A DNA stretch of 64,000 nucleotides from assembly GCF_007743815.1 (NCBI RefSeq), contig NZ_CP036265.1:4657823-4721822 (forward strand). The letters are read 5' to 3'. Position 1 is the first letter of the stretch; every line of letters begins with the position of its first letter. The notes under the pieces were generated by a model. That model made no database searches, was not told where the DNA came from, and saw only the letters and a program-made list of their open reading frames with translations. This DNA is from Alienimonas californiensis (GTDB lineage Bacteria > Planctomycetota > Planctomycetia > Planctomycetales > Planctomycetaceae). This document shows positions 1 through 8,778 of this stretch, in pieces. A program made the position numbers and the translations under genes.

Positions 1-130
1 GGCAATTCTGTTAGGCATGAACACCTGCGGCTTCCCAGCGACGGTCGCCGCGTGGAGCTGGGCCCAGGTGCAGTTCGCCCGGGAACGGGCCGACCGCGAG
101 GCCCGCGGCGAACCGGACGACGAGGAATGA
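1..130 (+). CDS. C-terminal end of an unknown protein (partial)
   Basis: The frame is open from the window edge and ends in TGA at 128-130. Only about 42 residues are visible: a short mixed hydrophobic stretch followed by a charged tail (RERADREARGEPDDEE). The stop overlaps the mobA start as ATGA, which suggests translational coupling in one operon and hence a possible link with molybdenum cofactor biology. I do not recognise the family from this fragment. Confidence 0.6.
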   Translation, partial: AILLGMNTCGFPATVAAWSWAQVQFARERADREARGEPDDEE

Positions 131-771
131 ACGGCCCCGCCGCGGGGCTGCCCGCCTACGTACTGGCCGGGGGACGGAGCCGCCGGTTCGGTTCGGACAA
201 GGCGCTGGCGGACCGGAACGGGGAACCGGCGCTGGTGCGATTGGTTCACGCGTTGAATGCGGCGGGGGCCGCGTCGGTCGCTGCCGTGGCCCGTGAGGCG
301 GGGCGTTATGACGGCGTCGGAGTGCGGACGATTGCCGACGCCGTGGCGGACGCCGGGCCGCTCGCCGGTCTCGAAACCGCCCTCGCCGACGCCACCACCC
401 GGGGCGGGGGATGGATCCTCGCAGTCAGTTGCGACCTGTTCGACGTGCCGGCGCCGTGGATCGCTCGGCTGCGGACCGCCGCGACTGCTGAGCGACTCGC
501 CGTTGCCTTCCGGCCGGACCGGTGGGAGCCGTTCCCGGGTCTGTATCACGTCGATCTGCTCCCGACGGTGCGGGCTCAGTTGGGCGGAAATCAACGCTCC
601 TTCCAGGTGCTGCTCTCGGCTCCCGACGCCCGGGCCGTGACCGTTCCCCCGCCGCCGGACTGGCCGACGCGGCCCTCCTACAACACCCCCGCCGAACTAC
701 GGGCCGGCCCCGACGGCGACAGCCGACCACCGCCGAAAATCGCCGGCGGGATTCGACCGGGCGACGGGTAA
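127..771 (+). CDS. mobA: Molybdenum cofactor guanylyltransferase MobA
   Basis: The family transfers GMP from GTP to molybdopterin to give the MGD cofactor, in the cytoplasm. The 214-residue product begins with the diagnostic nucleotide-binding motif LAGGRSRRFGSDKA (about residues 13-26). It continues with DAGPLAGLETAL, the SCDLFDVP metal-binding Asp region and a C-terminal YNTPAEL, all typical of MobA. I chose the ATG at 127 because it directly precedes the nucleotidyltransferase fold and overlaps the upstream stop (ATGA); a start at 52 would add unrelated Arg/Gly-rich sequence. The C-terminal 20 residues are low-complexity. No other Mo-cofactor gene is visible, so partners lie upstream or elsewhere. 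Confidence 0.92.
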   Translation: MNGPAAGLPAYVLAGGRSRRFGSDKALADRNGEPALVRLVHALNAAGAASVAAVAREAGRYDGVGVRTIADAVADAGPLAGLETALADATTRGGGWILAVSCDLFDVPAPWIARLRTAATAERLAVAFRPDRWEPFPGLYHVDLLPTVRAQLGGNQRSFQVLLSAPDARAVTVPPPPDWPTRPSYNTPAELRAGPDGDSRPPPKIAGGIRPGDG

Positions 772-1094
772 GCCCACAGGCAGACGACGCGGAGTTCGAT
801 CCCGGAACGGCCGACGGCCGCCCCGAGACAGGGTCACGGGGCGGCCGCGGCGTGGGAGGGCTCCTTGGGGAGGGGGGGGGCGGCTCAGAATCGCACTCCC
901 TGTCGCCGCCTTCGACACAGCGAGAGCGCCTGACCGCTTCGCGGCGTGCGGGCCGAGATCGACGCCCCGGGACAAGTCCGCACCTGCCGCCGGGGATCGG
1001 CTGAGCCGGGATTCGCCACGACGCTCCGTTCGCCCCGCCGCGCGAAGCCCCGCCTCGCGGCCGGCCCGCCACAGTGTCCGATCCGCCCGACGGT
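772..1094. other. Gene-free stretch between convergent mobA and the FAD oxidoreductase
   Basis: No coding signal is convincing on either strand. The stretch contains a G-run (GGGG A GGGGGGGGG near 867-880). At its right end is a perfect 10-bp inverted repeat (1086-1095 with 1100-1109, loop TATC) that includes the stop codon of the minus-strand gene. The hairpin could terminate the minus-strand transcript, but no clear T-run follows. Confidence 0.4.
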
Positions 1095-2789
1095 CTATCG
1101 ACCGTCGGGACGGCCGCGATCCGCGGGGTCGAGTCGCTGCCCGTCGGCCCTCAATCGTTCGCGGAGGGCCGCGTAGTCCACGTCCTGCACCGGGACGCCC
1201 TGCTCGGCGGCGAGCGCGGCGGCCGTCGCGGCGCTCTGCCCGAGGACCATGAACACCGGCTCCATGCGGATGCTGCCGAACGCGATATGCGTCGCCGACA
1301 GGCAGACCGGCACGAGCAGGTTCGTACATTCCTCCCGCTTCGGCACGATCGAGCGGTAGGCGATGGGGTAGGGGCCGGCGACGCGGGTCTCGATATTGCC
1401 CTCGTTGCGGACGTGGCCGTCCTCGGTGACGTATCGCTGGGTGTTGTGCGAATCCATGCCGTAGGCGGCCAGCCCGACGGAATCCTCCGCAACCGTTTTA
1501 CCTTCGCAATGGCTCTGCGTCATGACGAGGGGACCGACCATCCGGCGGGCCTCGCGGACGTAAAGTTGCTCCTGCCAGCCGTCCTCCCGGGCGAACTCGT
1601 CTTTGCAGGTCCCCCATTTCGAGACGGCGTCCCGCACCTTCTGCGGCACCCGCGGGTGGTTGGCGAGGGTCCACATCAACCCCTGCTGGTAATCGCGGTG
1701 CCGCTGGACGATGCGGTCGCGTTCCTCATAGCCGGCTTCCGGGTAGTCGTAGTTCTGACCGATAAAGTCGGTCGAGAACCCGTCGCGGTTGTTGGTGTCG
1801 GTCTTCCGGTTCGGCATCGAGGAGTTAATCCACGGCACGCCGCCGTAGCCCGCCTCGTAATTCCGCAGCAGCAATTCATAGTTCCGCTCCTCGTAGCCGG
1901 CCGGCTTGACGAACGGGATGCGGTTCTTGGGGTGGTCGGTCAGGCACATCCGGAAGCAGTAGGCCTGCACCCGTTTGTCGCCCGCGCCTTCCTCGCCGGG
2001 GCCCTGCGGATTGATGTAGGGCAGCAGTCCACTTGAGGGATTTCCTTGTTCGACGTACGGATCGACGCCCGTCACAAAATTATGATTGCCGGATCCGGGG
2101 CCGCGGGGCTGCACGCCGTTGAAGGACTCACCGTACTCGTCGACGCCCTCGCGGCCGACAACGAACGAGACGCCCGCCTCGGCCATCAGGTCGCCCTCGT
2201 AGGTCGCGTCGATAAACGCGGCGCCGTGATATTGCTCGCCGCTCTCCATCCGAATCGACGTGATGCGCGTCCCGTCCTTCGTGACGCCGTTCCCGCTCCG
2301 GTCGAGCCGCTGCCCATAAACGACCGGTACGTCGTGTTCCTGAATGAGGTCGTTCACGATCTTGAGCGCGACCGACGGTTCGAAGGTCCACATCGCGTCT
2401 TCGTCCGGTCCGGTCTTTGTTTGGCCGCCGTCCCGGTACGCCTCACGCTTCTGCCAGGTCCAGGCCGCGGGGTCGGCGTAGTGTTCCCGGACGCGGCGGT
2501 AGAACTCGCGGCTGAGCCCGCCGATCGCCTGCTTGTTGCCGATGTCCGTCTGCCCGAGCCCGCCGGTCGTCAGGCCGCCGAGGCGTCGGGTCGGTTCGAT
2601 CAAGACGACGGACTGCCCCATCTTCTTTGCCTGAACCGCGGCGACGACGCCGGCGCTCGTGCCGCCGTAGACGACGAGGTCGTAGGGCTCCGCGGGGGAA
2701 GCGTCCCGGGGCGCGGCGTCAGCGCTTGCGGACAGGAGCGCCCCGCCAAGCAGGGACGCGAACGTGAGACAGGCGGCGATTCGAAACAT
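1095..2789 (-). CDS. Secreted FAD-dependent oxidoreductase
   Basis: The 564-residue product starts with a Sec-type signal peptide (hydrophobic core [14 protein letters not shown], cleavage near ADAAPRD). The mature protein begins with the Rossmann FAD-binding motif [19 protein letters not shown] and an acidic ribose-binding segment, VVLIEP. This is the FAD_oxidored type (Pfam PF12831), abundant in planctomycetes and of mostly unknown substrate; carbohydrate or polyol oxidation is only a guess. The ATG at 2789 is preferred over a TTG five codons upstream because it places the signal peptide directly at the N-terminus. The gene stands alone, convergent with mobA and divergent from prfC. Confidence 0.85.
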   Translation of the reverse strand: MFRIAACLTFASLLGGALLSASADAAPRDASPAEPYDLVVYGGTSAGVVAAVQAKKMGQSVVLIEPTRRLGGLTTGGLGQTDIGNKQAIGGLSREFYRRVREHYADPAAWTWQKREAYRDGGQTKTGPDEDAMWTFEPSVALKIVNDLIQEHDVPVVYGQRLDRSGNGVTKDGTRITSIRMESGEQYHGAAFIDATYEGDLMAEAGVSFVVGREGVDEYGESFNGVQPRGPGSGNHNFVTGVDPYVEQGNPSSGLLPYINPQGPGEEGAGDKRVQAYCFRMCLTDHPKNRIPFVKPAGYEERNYELLLRNYEAGYGGVPWINSSMPNRKTDTNNRDGFSTDFIGQNYDYPEAGYEERDRIVQRHRDYQQGLMWTLANHPRVPQKVRDAVSKWGTCKDEFAREDGWQEQLYVREARRMVGPLVMTQSHCEGKTVAEDSVGLAAYGMDSHNTQRYVTEDGHVRNEGNIETRVAGPYPIAYRSIVPKREECTNLLVPVCLSATHIAFGSIRMEPVFMVLGQSAATAAALAAEQGVPVQDVDYAALRERLRADGQRLDPADRGRPDGR

Positions 2790-3280
2790 CGGGCGATACG
2801 GCAACGGCGGTCGGAACGGCGCCGCCCGATCGGACGGCGTCCGTCAGCCTGCCGCGGGCCAGATGCGGGAGTCAAGCCGGCGCGACTCCCACTTTCCTCT
2901 ACCTCGCACGCCGCCGACCGCCGTGCGGGTTGACGGCCCCGGGCGCCCGCCCTATCCCTTGCGGGTTCGGTAAATCGTTTGCCCGGCGGTCGACACCGCC
3001 GCCCACACCGCCGGCAAATCGGCCGCCGGCTCCCCATCGCGGTCCCATGTCGCAGTCTTCGCCCCGCCGCCCTCAGCCGCCGACCCGGTCCGTCGGCGCC
3101 CCGGCCGGCGGGACGCGACGTATCCGGGCCGTCTCGCCGCCCTGAGCGGGCTGCGGCCGCTCTTCGCTCCGCCCGGTCTCACCCCGCCCGGGCCGAGACG
3201 CTTCCTCTCTCGCCGGCGCTTCCGCCGGCTGCCCGCCCGTGACGACCGCCCCCACGACCTCGGCAACGCCCCCCGGATCG
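2790..3280. other. Divergent intergenic region upstream of prfC
   Basis: About 490 bases lie between the minus-strand oxidoreductase and prfC. I see no conserved coding frame, RNA gene or clear hairpin. Both promoters must lie here, but no confident -35/-10 pair can be assigned in such GC-rich sequence. An in-frame GTG at 3239 would add a low-complexity 14-residue extension to PrfC and is less likely to be the start. Confidence 0.4.
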
Positions 3281-4891
3281 ATGCCCCGCGAGGAAGCCGC
3301 CCTGGCCCGCGAGGCAGACCGGCGGCGGACCTTCGCCATCATCAGCCACCCGGACGCCGGCAAGACGACGCTCACGGAGAAGCTGCTGCTCTACGCCGGG
3401 ATGGTCGACGAAGCCGGGCTCGTCCGGGGCCGGCGGAATAGCCGCTCGGTCAAGAGCGACTGGATGGCGATGGAACGGGAACGCGGCATCAGCGTGACCG
3501 CAACGGCACTGTCGTTCGAGTTTCGCGGCCGGCGCATCAATCTAATCGACACGCCGGGGCACCAGGATTTCAGCGAGGACACCTACCGGGTCCTGAACGC
3601 CGCCGACGCCGCGGTGATGGTGCTCGACGCTTCGAAGGGGATCGAGCCGCAGACCGAAAAGCTCTTCCGGGTCTGCGCCGACCGACGGACGCCAATCCTG
3701 ACGTTCGTGAACAAGATGGACCGGCCGGGAGCCGATCCGCTCGGCTGCCTCGGCCAGATCGAAGAGGTGCTGGGGATCGACGCCGCCCCCGTGAACTGGC
3801 CGATCGGTCCGGGGCCCGGCCGCAACTTCCGCGGGGTGCTCGATCTGACCACCGATTCGGTTCAGGTCTACAAACCGGTCCCCCACGGGGCGACCGCCGT
3901 GCCGACCGAGTCCGCGTCACGATCGGCGGCCCGCGGGACGCTGCTGTCGGAGGAGGAGGCGGACCATCTCGACGACGAAGCCGAGTTGATCCGGACGGCG
4001 GGGCATCCGTTCGACCGCGAGCGGTTTCTCGACGGCGCGCAGACGCCGGTCTACTTCGGCAGCGCCCTGACGAACTTCGGCATCGAACCGTTTCTCGACG
4101 GATTCCTTGGCCTCGCCCCGCCGCCGGGTCCGCGGCCGGCCGTGGACGGGGCGGTGCCGCCGGAACGTCCCGGCTTCTCCGGGGTCGTCTTCAAAATGCA
4201 GGCGAACCTCGACCCGCGCCACCGCGACCGGGTCGCGTTCGTCCGCGTCTGCTCGGGCCGGTTCGAACGGGACATGGAGGCGACCGTCGCCCGCACCGGC
4301 GAGAAGTTCCGGGTCGCCCGTTCCGTCCGGCTGTTCGGCCAGGAGCGGGAGACGGTCGAGGACGCTTTCCCAGGCGACGTGATCGGGATCGTGACCTCCG
4401 CCGGGCTGAGGTTGGGGGACACGCTCTGCGAGGGCGATCCGGTGCGGTTCACGGGCCGCTGGAGCTTTCCGCCGGAGCGGTTCGCGGTCGTCCGCTGCGA
4501 CGACACGAACCGCCGCAAGCAGTTCGTCAAAGGGCTCCAGCAGCTGGGCGAGGAGGGGGTCGTGCAACTTCTGATCGACCCGGCGAAGTCGAGCCTCGAG
4601 CCGATCCTGGCCGCCGTCGGCGAGTTGCAGTTCGACGTGGTGAAGTTCCGGCTGGAAACGGAGTACGGCACGAAGGCCGTCGTCTCGCCGCTGCCCTATT
4701 CCTCCGCCTGCTGGATGACCGGGCCGGCCGCCGCCCTGGCCCGCCCCATGCTCCGCAGCGACGTACGGCTGGTTCGCGACCGGGACGGCAGCCCGGTGCT
4801 GCTCAGCACGACGGACTGGGCGCTACGGATGGTCCGCGAGCAGAACCCCGACCTGACCTTCGATCCTCACCCCCCCTCCGGCGACGCCTGA
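3281..4891 (+). CDS. prfC: Peptide chain release factor 3 (RF3)
   Basis: RF3 is the translational GTPase that removes RF1/RF2 from the ribosome after peptide release. The 536-residue product has near-typical RF3 length. All G-motifs are visible: P-loop SHPDAGKTTLTE, switch I through RGISVTATALSFEF, G3 DTPGHQDFSEDTYR and G4 NKMDRPGADP. The DTYR after G3 and the domain II segments (FRGVLDLTTDSVQVY, SGVVFKMQANLDPRHRDR) separate RF3 from EF-G. ATG at 3281 (MPREEAALARE) is chosen because the family begins about there. No partner gene is adjacent. Confidence 0.96.
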   Translation: MPREEAALAREADRRRTFAIISHPDAGKTTLTEKLLLYAGMVDEAGLVRGRRNSRSVKSDWMAMERERGISVTATALSFEFRGRRINLIDTPGHQDFSEDTYRVLNAADAAVMVLDASKGIEPQTEKLFRVCADRRTPILTFVNKMDRPGADPLGCLGQIEEVLGIDAAPVNWPIGPGPGRNFRGVLDLTTDSVQVYKPVPHGATAVPTESASRSAARGTLLSEEEADHLDDEAELIRTAGHPFDRERFLDGAQTPVYFGSALTNFGIEPFLDGFLGLAPPPGPRPAVDGAVPPERPGFSGVVFKMQANLDPRHRDRVAFVRVCSGRFERDMEATVARTGEKFRVARSVRLFGQERETVEDAFPGDVIGIVTSAGLRLGDTLCEGDPVRFTGRWSFPPERFAVVRCDDTNRRKQFVKGLQQLGEEGVVQLLIDPAKSSLEPILAAVGELQFDVVKFRLETEYGTKAVVSPLPYSSACWMTGPAAALARPMLRSDVRLVRDRDGSPVLLSTTDWALRMVREQNPDLTFDPHPPSGDA

Positions 4892-5099
4892 CCTCAGGAA
4901 CGCCCAGCGCGGGCACTCCGTCGCCGCTGTGGGGACTCGCGGTCGTTCGGGCGCGGGATTCGACCGGCCACGAACTTCCTGCCCGCCCGTGGCAGACAGG
5001 ATGCTCCCGACGCTATCGTTCGGGTGCGGCCCGGGTTTGAGCGGTCGCCGTCGGAGTAGTCTGGCCAGTCCCACGACCCAAGGGACGACAGGCAGGACC

Positions 5100-6602
5100 A
5101 TGACGAGCATTCCCCGGGGCGAGGCGTACTGGAACGCCACCGCCGAAGCGCCCGATTTTCCGACGCTCTCGGGCGACGTGAGCGTCGACGTCGCCGTCAT
5201 CGGCGGCGGGATCGTCGGCATCACCGCGGCCCGGCTGTTTAAAGACCGGGGGCTCACCGTCGCCGTCGTCGAGGCGCAGCGGGTCGGCCGGCAGGTGACC
5301 GGCCGCTCGACAGCCAAGGTCAGCTCGCAGCACGGCCTCATCTATCAGAAGCTCGAGAAAAACTTCGGGGAGGAGCGGGCGCGCCTCTACGGCGAAGCGC
5401 AGGAGGCGGCGGTCCGCATGATCCGGCAACTCGCAGCGGAACACGGGATTGATTGCGACCTCGAAGATCAGGCCGCCTACACCTATACGCGGGAGGAGAA
5501 ACAGGTCTCCCAAATTGAAGACGAGGTGAAGGTCGCCCAGAAGCTCGGTCTCCCCGCGACCCTCGTCCGCCAGACGGACCTGCCCTTTGACGTGCTGGCG
5601 GCGAACCGCTTCGACGGCCAGGCTCAGTTTCATCCGACCAAATACGTGGCGGGGCTGGCCGGAACCGTGCCCGGCGACGGCTCCCACGTCTTCGAGCGGA
5701 GTCGTGCGGTCGACTGGGAGCCGACCCGCGTCGTCACCGACCAGGGTGTCGTGACCGCCCGCCACGTCGTGATGGCGACGCACCTGCCGCTCGGGCAGGT
5801 CGGCGGCTACTACGCCCAGGCTCATCCGATGGCCGAACCGGTCGTCGCCGCACGGGTGAAGGGGGCGCCGGAGGGAATGTACCTCAGTGTGGACAAGCCC
5901 AGCCACTCGTATCGGGCCCACCGGAACGCCAACGGCGAGACGTACGCGATCGTCGCCGGGAACAGCTTTAAGCCGGGCCACACGGACGAGGAGCGACAGT
6001 CCGTCGAAGACGTCGAACGCTGGCTCAACGAAAACTTCGACGCCGGTCCGATCGAGTACCGCTGGGTCAACGAGGATTACAGTTCGATCGACAACGCCCC
6101 CTTCATCGGCTGGTCGTCGTCGATCGGCGAGGGCTATCTCGTCGCGACCGGCTTCAACGCCTGGGGCATCAGCAACGGCACCGCGGCGGGCATGATCCTC
6201 GCCGACCTCGTCGAGGGTCGCGAGAATCCCTGGACCAGTCTGTTCGATGCGACCCGGGTGAAGCCGGTCGCCGGCGGACCGAAGTTCGTCAAGGAGAACC
6301 TGAGCGTCGCCGCCCATCTGGTCACGGGCTACCTGTCACGCCGGCCGAAGTCCTATGACGAGTTGGAACCCGGCGACGCCGCGATCATGGAGATCGACGG
6401 CGAAAAGGTCGCCGCCTTCAAGGACGAGCAGGGCGTCGTACACGCCGTTTCCGCGGTCTGCTCCCATATGGGCTGCATCGTCGGTTGGAACGAGACCGAC
6501 CGGACCTGGGACTGCCCATGCCACGGCTCCCGCTTCGAACTCTCCGGCGAGGCAACCCACGGCCCCGCCACGCAGCCCCTGGGGGCTCCCATCACCGGCT
6601 GA
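5100..6602 (+). CDS. DAO-family FAD oxidoreductase fused to a Rieske [2Fe-2S] domain
   Basis: The 500-residue protein has an N-terminal glycine/D-amino-acid-oxidase-like FAD fold (VDVAVIGGGIVGITAARLF, about residues 26-44). Its last 90 residues form a Rieske domain. The cluster ligands are CSH and CPCH (motifs CSHMGC and CPCHGSRF), with the extra Cys pair able to form the Rieske disulfide. The architecture matches the YhfW-like proteins of Bacillus. No signal peptide is seen, so it is probably cytoplasmic. The physiological substrate is unknown; the cluster presumably carries electrons from FADH2. ATG at 5100 places the protein start just before the FAD domain; the long upstream open frame has no family similarity. 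Confidence 0.88.
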   Translation: MTSIPRGEAYWNATAEAPDFPTLSGDVSVDVAVIGGGIVGITAARLFKDRGLTVAVVEAQRVGRQVTGRSTAKVSSQHGLIYQKLEKNFGEERARLYGEAQEAAVRMIRQLAAEHGIDCDLEDQAAYTYTREEKQVSQIEDEVKVAQKLGLPATLVRQTDLPFDVLAANRFDGQAQFHPTKYVAGLAGTVPGDGSHVFERSRAVDWEPTRVVTDQGVVTARHVVMATHLPLGQVGGYYAQAHPMAEPVVAARVKGAPEGMYLSVDKPSHSYRAHRNANGETYAIVAGNSFKPGHTDEERQSVEDVERWLNENFDAGPIEYRWVNEDYSSIDNAPFIGWSSSIGEGYLVATGFNAWGISNGTAAGMILADLVEGRENPWTSLFDATRVKPVAGGPKFVKENLSVAAHLVTGYLSRRPKSYDELEPGDAAIMEIDGEKVAAFKDEQGVVHAVSAVCSHMGCIVGWNETDRTWDCPCHGSRFELSGEATHGPATQPLGAPITG

Positions 6603-6713
6603 GGGCGGCGGGGTCGGGCCGTCCGAACGATTTCTCCGTCGTCCAGGGTGCCGCTCCGCGAAGGGGTCGCTGAACCGCGGCGTGACGCCCCCTCCGCGTA
6701 CCGCCCCCGTCCC

Positions 6714-7043
6714 GTGCAATACGTTTACCTGCTCGTCGCCATCGTCGCCGAGGTCGTCGCCACCTCCGCCCTGAAGCCGTCCGACGGGTTCCGGCGACTC
6801 GGCCCCTCCGTGCTCGTCGTGATCGGGTACGGGTTCTCCTTCTACTTTCTCTTGCTCACGCTGCGGACGATCCCGATCGCCGTGACATACGCGGTTTGGT
6901 CGGGAGTCGGGACGGCGCTGATCACCGCCGTCGCGTGGTTGGCGTTCGGGCAAAAGCTGGACGGCCCCGCGCTCGTCGGGATCGGGCTGATCGTCGCGGG
7001 CGTCGTTGTACTGAACGCCTTCTCCGAGTCGGTCGCCCATTGA
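6714..7043 (+). CDS. Small multidrug resistance (SMR/EmrE-type) efflux protein
   Basis: The 109-residue inner-membrane protein has four predicted helices, as in EmrE/QacE proton-coupled exporters of quaternary cations. The start is the GTG at 6714, giving [20 protein letters not shown]. This aligns with the canonical SMR N-terminus and places the essential membrane-embedded Glu at residue 13 (EmrE Glu14). The conserved Trp in [11 protein letters not shown] and the [12 protein letters not shown] helix are also present. No second SMR gene is adjacent, so a homodimer is likely. Upstream in-frame codons are Arg/Pro-rich and do not belong. Confidence 0.9.
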   Translation: MQYVYLLVAIVAEVVATSALKPSDGFRRLGPSVLVVIGYGFSFYFLLLTLRTIPIAVTYAVWSGVGTALITAVAWLAFGQKLDGPALVGIGLIVAGVVVLNAFSESVAH

Positions 7044-7293
7044 ACGCCGGCTTCCCGACCGACCCCTTCTAATGCGTTGCCTCGAACGGCTCTCACGAAA
7101 CGCGAACGGCCCGTCCTCATCCGCCCCGTCGGAGAGGGCAGGGGCCGCAGCCGTCGCAAGGTTCGCCTCGCAGTCGCTCCGAGCGGCTTCACCGCCATAC
7201 AATCGCCCGGACCGATGGGTCGCTCGCAAACGCGGCCCCGTCCGGTCATCCTTCCGCTCGACCGTTCTCTCCCCCGTCAATAGCTCGCCGCCC

Positions 7294-8664
7294 ATGTCTT
7301 CGTCCTCCTTGGTAGGCCGCCGCAGTTTCCTGCAGACCGCGTCCGCCGCCGCGGCCGCCGGCCTGTTTGTCGGAACGGGCCGTTCGTCCCGCGGTCAGGA
7401 TTCGCCGAACGAACGCCCCGTGTTCGCGACGATCGGGCTCCGCAACCAGGGTTGGGCGATCACCTCCAAGTCGACGGGGCTCGCGGACTTCGCCGCCTTC
7501 GCCGACGTTGACGCGAACGTCCTGGGCGCGAACCTCGAACAGCTTGAGCAGCGGACGAAGAAAAAGGCGGACGGCTATAAGGACTACCGCGAAGTTCTCG
7601 ACCGAAAGGACGTCGACGCGGTCATGATCGCGACGCCGGACCACTGGCACACCAAGATTTCGGTCGAGGCGATGCTGGCCGGCAAGGACGTCTACTGCGA
7701 AAAGCCGCTGACCCTGACGATCGACGAGGGCAAGCTCATTGAGAAGGTCGTCGAGCAGACCGGGCGGACGTTCCAGGTCGGCACGATGCAGCGGACCGAG
7801 AGCGACCAACGGTTCCTCAAGGCGATCGCCCTGATCCGGGACGGTCGGATCGGCGAGATTCGCAAGGTCACCTGCGGCATCGGCGGCGCCGGCGCCTCGC
7901 CCGAGATCCCGGCGGTCGACCCGCCCAAGGGCCTCGACTGGGACATGTGGCTCGGCCCCGCGCCGAAGGCCCCCTACCGCGCGCTGCCGGAGATGCGGCA
8001 GGGGTACGGCGGCGGCGTGCCGCTCTACACCAACTGCCACTACGCCTGGCGGAACTGGTTCGAAACCTCCGGCGGTCAGCTGAACGACTGGGGCGCCCAC
8101 CATGTCGACATCGCGACCTGGGCCCTCGGCGCGAGCGACACCGGCCCGAGCAAGATCACGCCGGTGAGCTATTCGATGCCGGTCGACTACAAGGACGGCT
8201 ACCCGACGGTCGCCGATCGGTTCAACGTGCCGACGAGCTTCGAGATCCGCGCCGAGATGCCCGGCGGCGTGCCGCTGATCATCACCAGTTCCGGCGACAA
8301 CGGCATCCTGTTCGAGGGGACGAAGGGTCGCTTCTTCGTCAACCGCGGTAAGCTGACGGGCAAGCCGGTCGAAGAGCTGGAAAGCAACCCGCTGCCCGAG
8401 GGCGCCGTCGAAGCGGTGTACGGCGGCCCGGTCAGCGGGAACCACACCGCTAACTTTATCGACGCGATGAAGTCCCGCGAGCAGCCGATCTCCGACGTCT
8501 GGTCCCACAACCGGATGCTCGAGACCTGCCACCTGGCGAACATCGCGATGCGGCTGGGCCGCGAATTGAATTGGGACCCGACCAAACGCGAAATCGTCGG
8601 CGACGCCGAAGCCAACGCGTTCCTGTCGCAGGAGAGCCGCAAGGGCTACGAAATCGACATGTAG
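7294..8664 (+). CDS. Tat-exported Gfo/Idh/MocA family oxidoreductase
   Basis: The 456-residue product starts with a twin-arginine signal (GRRSFLQTASAAAAAGLFVG), so it is probably exported folded with bound NAD(P). The NAD-binding domain follows, then the family hallmark CEKPLTL (Lys in the EKP motif) and the C-terminal alpha/beta domain (GGQLNDWGAHHVDIATWALG). Planctomycetes carry many such paralogues, thought to act on sugars or cyclitols; the substrate here cannot be named. The ATG at 7294 is chosen because it places RR near the N-terminus. Confidence 0.9.
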   Translation: MSSSSLVGRRSFLQTASAAAAAGLFVGTGRSSRGQDSPNERPVFATIGLRNQGWAITSKSTGLADFAAFADVDANVLGANLEQLEQRTKKKADGYKDYREVLDRKDVDAVMIATPDHWHTKISVEAMLAGKDVYCEKPLTLTIDEGKLIEKVVEQTGRTFQVGTMQRTESDQRFLKAIALIRDGRIGEIRKVTCGIGGAGASPEIPAVDPPKGLDWDMWLGPAPKAPYRALPEMRQGYGGGVPLYTNCHYAWRNWFETSGGQLNDWGAHHVDIATWALGASDTGPSKITPVSYSMPVDYKDGYPTVADRFNVPTSFEIRAEMPGGVPLIITSSGDNGILFEGTKGRFFVNRGKLTGKPVEELESNPLPEGAVEAVYGGPVSGNHTANFIDAMKSREQPISDVWSHNRMLETCHLANIAMRLGRELNWDPTKREIVGDAEANAFLSQESRKGYEIDM

Positions 8665-8778
8665 TCGACCCGCAACGGACGCCGCCGTCGCGGATCGACG
8701 TGATCCCGACGGCGCGTTCAATTCGGTCGCGCCGTCCGCCGAAGTTTGGCCCGTTCTCGTTCAACCCGCAGATCCGCC

